Shown here piece by piece: positions 51,888-60,972 of a stretch of DNA of 64,000 bases (positions are counted from its first letter, which is position 1; the number at the start of each line of letters is the position of its first letter). The stretch is taken from the NCBI GenBank assembly GCA_002340255.1, contig DDLS01000046.1, forward strand, positions 57,004 through 121,003, given 5' to 3'. Under the pieces are notes generated by a model. That model worked only from the letters and a program-made list of their open reading frames with translations. It was not told where the DNA came from and searched no databases. Source of the stretch: Cyanobacteria bacterium UBA2566. Its GTDB lineage: Bacteria; Cyanobacteriota; Cyanobacteriia; Cyanobacteriales; Desertifilaceae. Both the position numbers and the translations under genes were made by a program.

Positions 51888-52886
51888 ATGAGCATTTATT
51901 TGGGCATCGATATCGGAGCCAGTACGGTAAAACTGGGATTATGGGATTCGGAAAACGGGGTGATTGGCGATCGCCTAGACAACCCCAGTCGAGCTTCCGA
52001 AGGCCCTGATGCTACCGTAAACGTGATTAAAAACGCCGCCCAAGAGATCTTCAAAATCAATAATGTTAATCCAAAAGAGGTCAAGGCGATCGGCGCATCT
52101 TGTCCCGCTCCCATTGACTCTTCAGGACTGTGCGTTTATCCCACCAACATCGATCGCTCCTGGCAAGGAGTAAACGTTCAACAGAAACTCTCCGATACCT
52201 TCAACTTACCCGCACTCCTCCTCAATGATGGCGATGCTGCTGCCTACCGAGAATACACCGTCAGAGAAGCTCAAAATCAAGCCTCTTCCTCCATGGCTCA
52301 GTTTATTACCGGAACCGGATTAGGAGGAGCCTTAATCATCAACGGTAAAATCTTTTCTAGTCCTGGAGTCAGCGCAGAATTCGGCCATATTCTCGTCGAT
52401 ACCAGCGAGAATGCCGACCTTTGTGGATGTGGTGCTAGAGGATGTGCCGAAACCAGAGCCTCCTTACTCGGACTCAGAAACATGGTCAAACACCGACAAG
52501 CCAAAGGCAATGTCCCCGAAGTTCTGCAAGGTAATCCCATGGAAGTTGCCAAAATACTCCGCGACCTCGGTCAAGCGGACAATCCCCTCCAAGATGTTAC
52601 GGACATCTGGCATGAATATTTTACTAATTTGGGAAGAGCTGCCAAAAATGTCCTCAATACCATCGGATGCGACCTCGTTGTGATCTCTGGTGGAGCGCAG
52701 GAAAAACAGAAAACGGCATCTGATGAATCTTATAAACGATTTAAAAAGGATGCTATTGGTTGGATTCGCCATGAAATTGACCATTCTTTCCCCCATCTGA
52801 AAAACACTAGAGTCGAATGGTCAATTGATACCCTATCCGATAGTGCCGCTTATGGTGCAGCACAATATAGTGCTACCCACTGGTAA
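51888..52886 (+). CDS. ROK family sugar kinase, probably N-acetylglucosamine kinase
   Basis: 332 residues. ATP-binding phosphate loop GIDIGASTVKLGL, a second ATGTGLGG-type motif (ITGTGLGGALI), the acidic LLNDGDAAAY with the likely catalytic Asp, and the zinc motif CGCGARGCAE of ROK proteins. A GGAGG element sits just before ATG 51888. The next gene on the strand is nagA, so the sugar is probably N-acetylglucosamine. That is an inference, since ROK members also phosphorylate glucose, fructose or ManNAc. Acts in the cytoplasm. Confidence 0.85.
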   Translation: MSIYLGIDIGASTVKLGLWDSENGVIGDRLDNPSRASEGPDATVNVIKNAAQEIFKINNVNPKEVKAIGASCPAPIDSSGLCVYPTNIDRSWQGVNVQQKLSDTFNLPALLLNDGDAAAYREYTVREAQNQASSSMAQFITGTGLGGALIINGKIFSSPGVSAEFGHILVDTSENADLCGCGARGCAETRASLLGLRNMVKHRQAKGNVPEVLQGNPMEVAKILRDLGQADNPLQDVTDIWHEYFTNLGRAAKNVLNTIGCDLVVISGGAQEKQKTASDESYKRFKKDAIGWIRHEIDHSFPHLKNTRVEWSIDTLSDSAAYGAAQYSATHW

Positions 52887-52925
52887 TGGGTCATGGCTCT
52901 AAAGTAGTGTCTTAAAAAATTAGAG

Positions 52926-52978
52926 TGTTGTTGTGCTTTAGCGCGATGGAAGCTCAAAGCGGCTAAAGCGCAACAACA
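52926..52978 (+). terminator. Inverted repeat between the ROK kinase and nagA genes
   Basis: TGTTGTTGTGCTTTAGC (52926-52942) pairs with GCTAAAGCGCAACAACA (52962-52978), with one mismatch. There is no T-run after it, so it may be a palindromic repeat or a hairpin between two genes of one transcript. Confidence 0.45.
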
Positions 52979-53032
52979 AAGAAAATATAATTCACCCGTT
53001 TCAAGAATCTTCACTTGCAATCATCTAATTTT

Positions 53033-54226
53033 ATGAATCCTAACCTAAATATTATTAACGCCCACCTGCCCGGATATCAAGAACGACAGACGTTAGTGAT
53101 TCGAGAGGGTCAGATTCAAGCCATCTTACCCACCCAAGACCAACACACTAGAGATCAACCCATCCTAGATGTTCAAGGGGACTGGATATCCTTGGCAGGA
53201 ATCGACCTACAAATTAATGGCGCATTGGGATTAGCCTTTCCCGAAATTACCAGCGCAGACGAGGAAAAACTTAATCAAATTTGTCAACTTTTGTGGCAAC
53301 AAGGGGTTAGCTATTTCTTGCCAACTCTAGTCACGACATCCATTGAAAATATCCACCGATCGTTAAAGGTTTTATCACAATTTTCACCCTCGAAAAATGC
53401 GGCTAAACCCTTGGGTATTCATTTAGAAGGGCCATGCTTAAACCAAGAAAAACGGGGCGCTCATCCTTGGGAATATCTGCTTCCCTTAACTCTAGAAAAC
53501 ATTAAACAGGTATTGGGTGACTATGCAGAAGTTGTAAAGGTCATCACCCTTGCACCAGAACTCGATCCCACAGGTGAAGTGATTTCCTACTTAACCTCCT
53601 TGGGAATTACAGTGAGTCTCGGTCACTCCCAAGCGACCCTAGAGCAAGCGAAATTGGCCTTTGCACAGGGCGCAACCATGGTGACCCATGCGTTTAATGC
53701 CATGCCCAGTTTACACCATCGAGACCCCGGTTTATTGGGCGCTGCATTAGTGAATCCCAAAATTTATTGTGGGTTAATTGCAGATGGAATTCATGTGTGT
53801 CCTACGATGATTGATCTTGTATTGCGAGCGAATTATAAAAATATTTTTCTGGTTAGTGATGCCCTGGCTCCTTTAGGTTTACCCGATGGAATTTATCCCT
53901 GGGATAGTCGAAACATTGAAGTCAAACAGGGAACTGCACGGTTACTCGATGGTACATTGTCGGGCACGACATTACCGTTATTTGCTGGAGTAGAAAATTT
54001 AGTGCGCTGGGGTGTTTGTGAGTTAGGCGAAGCAATTGAGTTAGCGACAGAAATTCCGCGAAAAGCTTTGGGGATGCCTGGCATTTCTGTGGGTCAACCT
54101 GCCGATCTACTCCGTTGGTCTTGGAATGAGTTGGAACAGCGATTAACTTGGGAGAGGTTAGAAACCCGGTTTCTTGAAGAAACCGGGTTTCTGGCTACAG
54201 ATAATTGCTATAGCGGATTGATTTAG
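53033..54226 (+). CDS. nagA: N-acetylglucosamine-6-phosphate deacetylase
   Basis: 397 residues from ATG 53033. Amidohydrolase fold with a metal-binding Glu in HLEGPCLNQ, histidines in SLGHSQATLEQA and MVTHAFNAM, and the catalytic Asp in VSDALAPLG. It removes the acetyl group from GlcNAc-6-P, a step in cell wall recycling or chitin-sugar use. It follows the ROK kinase on the same strand, so the pair could phosphorylate and then deacetylate GlcNAc. The last ~20 residues (from ETRFLEETGFL) are encoded by an inserted palindromic repeat, so the natural C-terminus has been replaced. Confidence 0.93.
   Translation: MNPNLNIINAHLPGYQERQTLVIREGQIQAILPTQDQHTRDQPILDVQGDWISLAGIDLQINGALGLAFPEITSADEEKLNQICQLLWQQGVSYFLPTLVTTSIENIHRSLKVLSQFSPSKNAAKPLGIHLEGPCLNQEKRGAHPWEYLLPLTLENIKQVLGDYAEVVKVITLAPELDPTGEVISYLTSLGITVSLGHSQATLEQAKLAFAQGATMVTHAFNAMPSLHHRDPGLLGAALVNPKIYCGLIADGIHVCPTMIDLVLRANYKNIFLVSDALAPLGLPDGIYPWDSRNIEVKQGTARLLDGTLSGTTLPLFAGVENLVRWGVCELGEAIELATEIPRKALGMPGISVGQPADLLRWSWNELEQRLTWERLETRFLEETGFLATDNCYSGLI
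54160..54192. repeat. Palindromic repeat inside the 3' end of nagA
   Basis: A 33-base near-perfect palindrome with arms AGAAACCCGGTTTCTT and AAGAAACCGGGTTTCT. It is read through by nagA and repeated at 54515-54547. As peptide it reads ETRFLEETGFL. Confidence 0.9.
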
Positions 54227-54510
54227 AAACCGATCCTGCCCCAGATTTGGTGATTGAAGTGGATTTAACTTCGATGACACAACCGAAGAATTATCAGGAG
54301 ATCGCCCCTTCAGAACTGTGGATTTATAGAGAAAAAAAGTTATATTTCCATCAATTTGATCGTCAGGGTTATCAAGAAGTTCAAAAGAGCCAATGGTTTC
54401 CTGAGTATAATTTGAAGCTACTCATTCCAAATTATATTGAGCGGGGTTGGGAAATGGGTTCAAGTGTAGCGATTCGGGAATTTGAAGATATTGTGCGATC
54501 GCGCCCTTGA
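54214..54510 (+). pseudogene. Uma2-type (DUF820) endonuclease-fold remnant
   Basis: About 98 codons without a proper start: RIDLETDPAPDLVIEVDLTS, then a charged body ending EDIVRSRP. The PDLVIEVDLTS strand is the core of Uma2/DUF820 nuclease-fold proteins, common and unstable in cyanobacteria. Roughly the N-terminal half is missing, and palindromic repeats flank the fragment on both sides. The 5' part was probably lost with an insertion or deletion at the repeat. Confidence 0.75.
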
Positions 54511-54514
54511 TATT

Positions 54515-54547
54515 AGAAACCCGGTTTCTTGAAGAAACCGGGTTTCT
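54515..54547. repeat. Second copy of the nagA palindromic repeat
   Basis: The same 33 bases as at 54160-54192, just after the Uma2 remnant stop and before the 3' end of the next convergent gene. It may serve as a hairpin terminator. Confidence 0.9.
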
Positions 54548-54564
54548 GGCTCCCGACATATGGC

Positions 54565-56328
54565 TTACTCTTGAGAATCCCATCCCCACCAAGGACTGAC
54601 CTCTATTCCTCCCCTTGGGGTAAAAACGACTCGGAAGGAATCCACCCCGCGATCGTCAAATTCAGAAGCTCGACTCATATCCGATAATGGGGTATTGTCC
54701 ACCCAATCTTGAGCTTCATTTGAACTGGGAAGATAACCGGTAATTACGCCTTGAGAATCTACAAAAATGCGATAAGTTAGCCGTTGTTTAAATTGGGGAT
54801 TGGTTTGCCAAGCTTGATCCAGTTGGGTATATACTTTTTGATTTAAATCCACTTGAGAGAGAGCCATAGATGGAGTATAGTCAAATGTTTTCACCGCACT
54901 CATGGCTTCTGGTTCGGGATGTTCCATTAGCACCCATTGAGTTAAATCCAAAACATAGTGACTCACCAAAGTAATCCGCTCATAAGACATAAAATAAAAA
55001 TGCAGTTTATGGGGATTTTGGATATCTCGATGCATCACTAAGCCATTAATGCCGATATCCTTGCGATAATTCATGGCTAGATTGTATCCATCTAGCATGA
55101 CACTAAATAAAGGACTCTTGTGGGGTGGATTTTGTTTCAACTGCTCGTAGTTATCGGTAAATGGGGGGGCAAACCCAATAGGAATATAGATTCCGCGATC
55201 GTACTGATCCGTGGAAACTTGGGGAATTTGATGCCAATCTACTCCACTGACGATAAATTTACGAAGTTTCCCGGACTGGCTCTTGAGAGTTAATTCCAAT
55301 TCTAATAATTCTTCATTGGCTAAAGGGGATTCAATCGTTTTAGCTGTAGCACTCTGCAAATGGGAAATTTGACTATAATCGGTTTTCCAGAGTTTATTTG
55401 GATTATAAATTCCTGGAGGAACAAAACTTTGAAACTTCGGATTGGCTTGCTGCAAGTCTTCCCAAGTTTCAATGGTTTCTAGGGGTTGATTAACCACCAT
55501 GAGTTTTGCTTTACTGATTTGCTCATTGGTGGCTAGAATATTTTCGTGTTTTAAGTCTTGGGCATCAACCAGATAGCGGCGTTTCGCTGTTCGTATTGCG
55601 TCTAAATCAAAGGGCATTCCACTATAGAAGTTAAATCCAGGCCAAGCTTCCATGGATGGGGCATGATCCCAATAGGAAACACCATTCAGTTCGCTGACAA
55701 GACGACTATAGGCTCCTTTGGGAAAGTCAAAGTAGCCTTGATAAATTTTTTGTTTTCCCTCTGAAGTTTCGGCAAAAACCGCTAATTCCCAATAGCCTGC
55801 ACCTAAGCAATTATTGGTGACGGCAATGGAGATTTCTTCGCTGGAGTAACCCATGAAGCCGTCGGGTAGATAAATTTCTGGGGAACCCGCAGAGAAAATA
55901 ACCCGTTGTCGATTAAATTCCCGTTCCGTGAGAAACCATTGCGTTAGGGCTTGATTCCCACGAATTGAGGCAGGAATTTGGGGAATCATTAACCGCAGAT
56001 CGACATTGTTTAAGAGAATAGGGGTAGATTGTCCGTTCTGGCTGATTTCAAATTCGATATTATAGAGAGAATTTGGAGCACGATAGAAACTAATGTTTTC
56101 GCCAACGAGGTTAGAGCCTTGAACGGATTCAGTCTGGAGAGGAATTTGAGTTGAGTTAAAATTACCATAACGGAGATAGACAAATCCGGCGATCGCACTT
56201 AAACTCAGTACACTAGCTGCTAACGCACAAGGGATTACCCCATGGGGTAAGTTCGAGACATACTCAACGGTTTGAACGGGTTGAGTATTTTTGCTTTGAG
56301 GTGTCGGTAAAGTGGTCGTCACGAGCAA
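54565..56328 (-). CDS. Large membrane-anchored protein of unknown function
   Basis: 587 residues. A single membrane helix at about 33-52 (VIPCALAASVLSLSAIAGFVYL) is followed by a large domain, probably periplasmic. It is rich in aromatic residues, with NNCLGAGYWELAVF in the first half. The C-terminal 100 residues (YRIFVDSQGVITGYLPSS ... FRVVFTPRGGIEVSPWWGW) resemble the terminal module of other cyanobacterial envelope proteins, including the DUF4335 protein at 35491. Not recognised as an enzyme. The downstream end faces the palindromic repeat. Confidence 0.75.
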   Translation of the reverse strand: MLVTTTLPTPQSKNTQPVQTVEYVSNLPHGVIPCALAASVLSLSAIAGFVYLRYGNFNSTQIPLQTESVQGSNLVGENISFYRAPNSLYNIEFEISQNGQSTPILLNNVDLRLMIPQIPASIRGNQALTQWFLTEREFNRQRVIFSAGSPEIYLPDGFMGYSSEEISIAVTNNCLGAGYWELAVFAETSEGKQKIYQGYFDFPKGAYSRLVSELNGVSYWDHAPSMEAWPGFNFYSGMPFDLDAIRTAKRRYLVDAQDLKHENILATNEQISKAKLMVVNQPLETIETWEDLQQANPKFQSFVPPGIYNPNKLWKTDYSQISHLQSATAKTIESPLANEELLELELTLKSQSGKLRKFIVSGVDWHQIPQVSTDQYDRGIYIPIGFAPPFTDNYEQLKQNPPHKSPLFSVMLDGYNLAMNYRKDIGINGLVMHRDIQNPHKLHFYFMSYERITLVSHYVLDLTQWVLMEHPEPEAMSAVKTFDYTPSMALSQVDLNQKVYTQLDQAWQTNPQFKQRLTYRIFVDSQGVITGYLPSSNEAQDWVDNTPLSDMSRASEFDDRGVDSFRVVFTPRGGIEVSPWWGWDSQE

Positions 56329-56566
56329 ATCCTCCGGATTGTCTAAACCTGTATCGGATAAATCAATCCTAGAAATTGCGATCGCTCATCCACTTCGATC
56401 CAATCGCCCAAATCAACCGACTCTTGAGTACCAATCTAATCTAGTCCTAAAGAACTATATCCCCTTCACATAAGTGCAGACTTAAGATCCTCGATTCTGT
56501 GAAAAAGTTCCCGTAAGATCGGGTATAGATTCACAGATTTGTGCAAGATGAGGACAGGGGGAAGCC

Positions 56567-57913
56567 ATGGGACGTTTTTCTGGATGGAAATCTTATTCTA
56601 ATCATCCATTTTATCTTTTGCTTTACTTAGAATGGATTTTACTGGCAATTGCGGTGTTCGCAACCTTTGCCCCCTCTCCCGATGCTATTCATTTTTCACC
56701 GCCTCCGCGTCCCCAGGGTTGGGAAATACTCCCCCCCCATCCTCCCATGCCACCGAGTCGCCCAGGAAATCCCAGCCGGTTTATTCCTGGAATTCTCGCC
56801 AGTATTGGTAGTTTGGGATTAATGGGTTTGCGCTTGCCCCAAGTCCATCACCCATGGATTTATCAGGCACTGTATACCACTTTAGGGTTTGGTTTGAGTG
56901 GCTTGGCAGTTGCCTTTGGGGGGCGAGGGGCAACGTTTTTTTCTGCTCTCTTGCTAGTAGTTGTCATTCGAGGCTGTTTGATGTTTCCCTGGCGCGGACG
57001 GGTGATGGTGGCATTGGTGGCTTATATTTCGTTTCTGGGGATGTTGATGGGAACAGTTCTGAAACGGGTGGGATTTTTTCATTATTTGTCCCGTAAGGTG
57101 GAGCAACCTGCCGATTTGATGGAGTTTTTGTCTCCAAGATCCCAAGGGTTTGTTCTGCACTTAACCGTTAATTCAGCTCTTTTATTTGGATGGGTATTAG
57201 TGTTGGTTCTGTTATTGGTGGGAGCGCTACTGAGTGAAAAAAAAAGCCGACAAGATTTAAAGGAAGCTCATCGGGAACTCCGCCAATATGCCCTGTTGGT
57301 GGAAAATCAAGCGGCATTGCAAGAGAGAAATCGTATTGCCCGTGAGATTCATGATTCGGTTGGTCATTATTTAACTGCTCAGAGTATCCAGTTGGAGAAT
57401 ACAACGGTGTTCTTAGCTGAAGATCCCCCTAAGGCTCAGGGGTATTTAAAGGAAGCACAACGGTTAGGGAAAGAAGCACTTAAGGATGTGCGCCATTCGG
57501 TGTCTGCTCTGCGAACCGATCCGTTGAAGGGGAAGACGTTTGAAGCTGCTCTGATGGAGTTATTGCAAGAGGTGAAGCAGACGACGGGAATTCGTATTGA
57601 ATGCAAGTTTAAGGTGAGGTCAGCGTTATCCAAAAAATGCTCGACAGCGCTGTATCGGGTGGTGCAGGAGGCTCTGACGAATGTGGCGCGTCATAGTGAG
57701 GCAACGCGGGTACAAGTGTATCTGATGGAAGCGAGTGGAATGGTATGCTTGCGTTTGCAGGATAATGGACAAGGGTTTGAGCGGAATCTTAATTCTACAG
57801 GATTTGGGTTGCGAGGAATGCAAGACCGAATTCAGGCGATCGGTGGACGCTTTGAAATCAAGAGTGCGTCAGGGAAAGGCTGTCAAGTTGAGGCAGATAT
57901 TCCGATCAATTAA
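56567..57913 (+). CDS. NarL-type sensor histidine kinase
   Basis: 448 residues. The N-terminal half has about five membrane helices. The C-terminal half is a HisKA_3/HATPase kinase: phospho-acceptor His in RIAREIHDSVGHYLTAQS, N-box region ALTNVARHSEATRV, then LQDNGQGF and GFGLRGMQDRI. Such kinases normally partner with a LuxR-type response regulator, but none is adjacent. A purine-rich GGGGGAAG precedes ATG 56567. The signal sensed is unknown. Confidence 0.88.
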   Translation: MGRFSGWKSYSNHPFYLLLYLEWILLAIAVFATFAPSPDAIHFSPPPRPQGWEILPPHPPMPPSRPGNPSRFIPGILASIGSLGLMGLRLPQVHHPWIYQALYTTLGFGLSGLAVAFGGRGATFFSALLLVVVIRGCLMFPWRGRVMVALVAYISFLGMLMGTVLKRVGFFHYLSRKVEQPADLMEFLSPRSQGFVLHLTVNSALLFGWVLVLVLLLVGALLSEKKSRQDLKEAHRELRQYALLVENQAALQERNRIAREIHDSVGHYLTAQSIQLENTTVFLAEDPPKAQGYLKEAQRLGKEALKDVRHSVSALRTDPLKGKTFEAALMELLQEVKQTTGIRIECKFKVRSALSKKCSTALYRVVQEALTNVARHSEATRVQVYLMEASGMVCLRLQDNGQGFERNLNSTGFGLRGMQDRIQAIGGRFEIKSASGKGCQVEADIPIN

Positions 57914-58077
57914 TCGTATCAAATCTGGGTAATCAATTAAAGTATCGGTTAGGGTGTGCAGGATAGGGTTGTGTAATTTGAATGATGCCGCTTATCCTCC
58001 TGCCCACCCTTAAAAATAGATCCGATCCAAATATGAGATGCACCCGGTATGGTATTGTTCTGTGGCGATCTACACTT

Positions 58078-58923
58078 CTACACTCTATTGGCAATGACGG
58101 CAAATTCTCTCGATTGTCGATCGTAAGGGGTTCCCGCAACGTCGGAATAGATCCCTTTAATTGCAAAACCAGCATTAACCAACTCACTCTCAAGCTCCTC
58201 TGGCGTAAAATATTGCAACCAGTTGTACACATATCTGGTTCGCTCTGACTCAATAATTGTGTACTTGTCCAGCACTACCTTCTCTTGATTGTATTTGAAG
58301 GTATTTAGAAAGCCGTAATACTTGTGAGGTGACCAGAAACCGTTGAGTTGGTTCACCTCATATGTTGCCGTTTCTTCCCTTTGTTCAAATGCAGCCAGGG
58401 AATAAACATCAAGTAGGACTGAACCGCTCGGTTTCAAAATCTTATGGAATAGGTCTAGTATTTTTTTTCTTTGTGTTGGACTAAGGGCGCAGAAATCACA
58501 CATAATCATCAGTACGAGATCGAATCGTTCTTCTGTGTCAAAATTGAGGTAGTTCTGATTTATATAGCTGATATTTAATTGTTCGCGGGCTGCAATTTTC
58601 CTTCCGTACTCGATGGATCTCTTCGAGAAATCGATGCCGGTTACAGATGCGTCGCGTTTCGCCAAACGGCTTGCATACAGTCCAGGACCACAGCCGAAAT
58701 CAGCTAAATAAGTTTCACTGCCGATGTTGAACTCAGATGCGATCCATTCCACCGATCGATTGATGAATTCAGCTTTTCTCGAAGAAACATTAATGGCTGG
58801 ATTAAGATGAAACGAGAGCATCTGCTTTGATGTATGTTCATCAGTCCAGAGATCGCTTGCGGTGTAAAATTGGAATGGTTCGGGGCATTCGTTAATTTTT
58901 TCTAATTCGTCAAACATTTTCAC
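58078..58923 (-). CDS. Class I SAM-dependent methyltransferase
   Basis: 281 residues. The SAM-binding motif I is visible as LADFGCGPGLYASRL, with the acidic residue at the end of strand 2 (VTGIDFSKRS) and motif IV DLVLMIMCDFCAL. Substrate unknown; the closest architecture is a small-molecule methyltransferase of the UbiE/Methyltransf_25 type. It shows no ArsM cysteine pattern despite the ArsR-permease pair upstream. It begins 18 bases after the helicase fragment on the same strand. Confidence 0.88.
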   Translation of the reverse strand: MKMFDELEKINECPEPFQFYTASDLWTDEHTSKQMLSFHLNPAINVSSRKAEFINRSVEWIASEFNIGSETYLADFGCGPGLYASRLAKRDASVTGIDFSKRSIEYGRKIAAREQLNISYINQNYLNFDTEERFDLVLMIMCDFCALSPTQRKKILDLFHKILKPSGSVLLDVYSLAAFEQREETATYEVNQLNGFWSPHKYYGFLNTFKYNQEKVVLDKYTIIESERTRYVYNWLQYFTPEELESELVNAGFAIKGIYSDVAGTPYDRQSREFAVIANRV

Positions 58924-58941
58924 TCCATATTTATTCTACTC

Positions 58942-59322
58942 TTAGTTAATCTCATAATCGTAACCTGGCTTGGTTAAAAATAACTGTCGGTGACGGGCAA
59001 AATCTTCTTCACAAGTCCTTAAGGAAACCAAAGTGTAAAATCTGGCTGTTCTCCTATCTGATTTAGGACGCAGAATTCGCCCTAAGCGCTGCGCTTCCTC
59101 CTGTCGAGAACCATACTTACCAAAAACCTGAATCAAGACATCCGCATCGGGTAAGTCAAGGGCAAAATTTCCTACCCGAGACAATACGAAGCCATCTATG
59201 TCTCCATCCCGAAATTGCTGAAAAAGAACTTCCCGTTGCTTCTGAGTTGTTTTGCCGGTAATTAGAGGAAACTGAGATAACTCAGCTAAAGTTTTCAGTT
59301 GTTCTATATATTCCCCAATCAC
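58942..59322 (-). pseudogene. C-terminal fragment of an XPB-type DNA helicase
   Basis: 126 residues from a GTG, where XPB-type helicases have about 550. It contains the superfamily 2 helicase end: motif V-like LSRVGNFALDLPDA, motif VI region GSRQEEAQRLGRILRPK, and the FLTKPGYDYEI tail typical of bacterial XPB. The ATPase half is missing and the fragment abuts the permease stop codon. The 5' part was probably lost by a rearrangement that brought in the permease gene. It cannot act as a helicase. Confidence 0.8.
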
Positions 59323-59324
59323 CC

Positions 59325-60365
59325 CTAAAAGATGACAGCATACACTAGGCCAGCTATGACAGAGCCAATAAAGGCAAAGCTCAGATAGGCCAAAAAGACG
59401 GGACGACGAGCGAGGGCGAACACAGCAATCATTGCGGGGATGCTGGTTGCACCACCAGCTAACAGAAAGGCCATGCCAGCTCCTGGTGCCATTCCCTGTT
59501 GAATCAGTCCGCCAATGAGAGGCAAGGCGGCAAAGCCATTGAGATAGAGGGGAATACCGACGATTGCAGCGCCTACAATGGAGAGAAAACTGCTATCACC
59601 AACTAGGGTCTGAATCCAAGCATTGGGGATGTAAACGAGCATCAGGCTCTCAATCATGAAGGCTAAAGCGAGCCATTTTCCTAAGAACCAGGCGTTTTTA
59701 CCGGCACTGTGCCAAAATTTTTGTCGTCGCTCGACTTGCTGCCAGAATTTCCAGACGATGGGCTTGGGTTTGCGGACTCGACTGCCCCCACAGCCTCCAT
59801 TTCCCACTCCTTCACGTAGGGGTTGGGTAAAGGCTCGGAGGGCAACACCGGAACGGATCAGGGCTAGGGTGCCAAAACCACCTAATAATCCGATACCAAT
59901 GGTTGCGACTGTTTTGGCGATCGCAAACTGTAGACCTAGTGTCCCCACTGTCAGCACGAACATAGACGGGTCCATCAAGGGAGATGAAAGCCAGAATGCC
60001 ATCACCGCAGCGACAGGCACACCCATGGTGAGTAAGGCGGCAATGAGGGGGATAACGCCACAGGAACAAAAGGGTGAAAAGGCTCCAAATACAGAAGCGA
60101 CAACCACCATTACTGAGATTCGACCTTGAAAGGCTCTGGAGATCAGGTTATCTGCACCGCTTGCTTGGGTATACGCGGCAATTCCAATGGATAGGAATAA
60201 AAAGGGGGCGACACTCGAAAGACTGTTGAGTGTGAACGCTAGGGTATCAGAGACTTGGGGGCGTTCGATGAGGGCGAGCAGGAAAAGGATGAGGGCGATC
60301 GCCAATACTACCCGATCGAGTTTCAGAACGCTACGATTCAATCTTGTCAGTACATTAGTTGCCAT
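59325..60365 (-). CDS. Permease of the DUF318/ArsP-like family
   Basis: 346 residues, about eight to ten membrane helices. It has the family motif FSPFCSCGVIPLIAALL with a Cys pair, later FWLSSPLMDPSMFV, and a second-half PLYLNGFAALPLIG. Members are linked to efflux of organoarsenicals or heavy metals, and here the gene is preceded by an ArsR-type regulator. SD AGGAG lies 9 bases before the ATG. The two-gene order ArsR-permease supports metal- or metalloid-induced export; the actual ion is unknown. A short cytoplasmic loop carries GNGGCGGSRVRK. Confidence 0.85.
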   Translation of the reverse strand: MATNVLTRLNRSVLKLDRVVLAIALILFLLALIERPQVSDTLAFTLNSLSSVAPFLFLSIGIAAYTQASGADNLISRAFQGRISVMVVVASVFGAFSPFCSCGVIPLIAALLTMGVPVAAVMAFWLSSPLMDPSMFVLTVGTLGLQFAIAKTVATIGIGLLGGFGTLALIRSGVALRAFTQPLREGVGNGGCGGSRVRKPKPIVWKFWQQVERRQKFWHSAGKNAWFLGKWLALAFMIESLMLVYIPNAWIQTLVGDSSFLSIVGAAIVGIPLYLNGFAALPLIGGLIQQGMAPGAGMAFLLAGGATSIPAMIAVFALARRPVFLAYLSFAFIGSVIAGLVYAVIF

Positions 60366-60424
60366 GAGACTTAACTCCTTTGATATTTAGGCAAACATCG
60401 AAATAAAAAAACAAAAATTTCTAT

Positions 60425-60510
60425 ATGAAATCCCAAAAACTCTGCTGCATTTCAATCCCCGTGTGTGGAGTGTCAATTATCTATAGCAAAACTCTAAGGA
60501 GTTCATATCC
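60425..60510. repeat. Dispersed repeat related to 19305-19408
   Basis: ATCCCAAAAACTCTGCTGC ... CAATCCCCGTGT ... TAAGGAGTTCATAT parallels ATCCCAAAAATCACGCTAC ... CAATCCCCGTGT ... TAAAGAGTTGATAT near grxC. The spacing and ends are similar, so the two look like diverged copies of one intergenic element. Confidence 0.5.
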
Positions 60511-60519
60511 CCCTTGCTC

Positions 60520-60894
60520 TCAAACCTCTGCATCTTCTGATTCACGAGTTGGTGCAACGTTCATTTCATCCAATGGAATGACTTGATTGCGCGTGCAACA
60601 CTCCTCAAACAGGAAGTCGATCAGAGATTTGAGAGTTTGGGATCGAACACTGTACCAGATCCACTGACGCTCTTTCTCTGCGGTCACAATACCCACCTGC
60701 CGTAATTTGTCCAGATGGTGGGACAGGGTGGACGCAGAAATCCCCAGTTCCTTCTGAATTTCTCCAGCCGGTAACCCCTTTGGATTGGCGGACAGCAATA
60801 AGCGGACAATTTTTAAACGTGAGGATTGCCCGAGAGCCGCAAAGGCCCTTGAAATATGGTCGAGAGACAAGTCAGTGGTTTTAGTTGATTCCAT
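60520..60894 (-). CDS. ArsR/SmtB-type transcriptional regulator
   Basis: 124 residues with a winged helix-turn-helix (GEIQKELGISASTLSHHLDKL). Cysteines occur at the end of the last helix (FEECCTRN), a possible metal- or metalloid-binding site. It probably represses its own unit, including the downstream permease gene 154 bases away. The inducer could be arsenite, an organoarsenical, Zn or Cd. The normal CVC motif of ArsR is absent from the recognition helix. Confidence 0.9.
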   Translation of the reverse strand: MESTKTTDLSLDHISRAFAALGQSSRLKIVRLLLSANPKGLPAGEIQKELGISASTLSHHLDKLRQVGIVTAEKERQWIWYSVRSQTLKSLIDFLFEECCTRNQVIPLDEMNVAPTRESEDAEV

Positions 60895-60972
60895 ATTTCT
60901 ATAATAATCGAAATTAAAGAGATGTCAACTGGTATTCTGCTCAATATCCGGGGAATTGCCGAAGAAGGAACA

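Noticed and set aside
58078..58923. Methyltransferase as arsenite methylase (ArsM) with the ArsR-permease pair
   Set aside because: The conserved ArsM cysteines and length are not seen, and the helicase fragment lies between.
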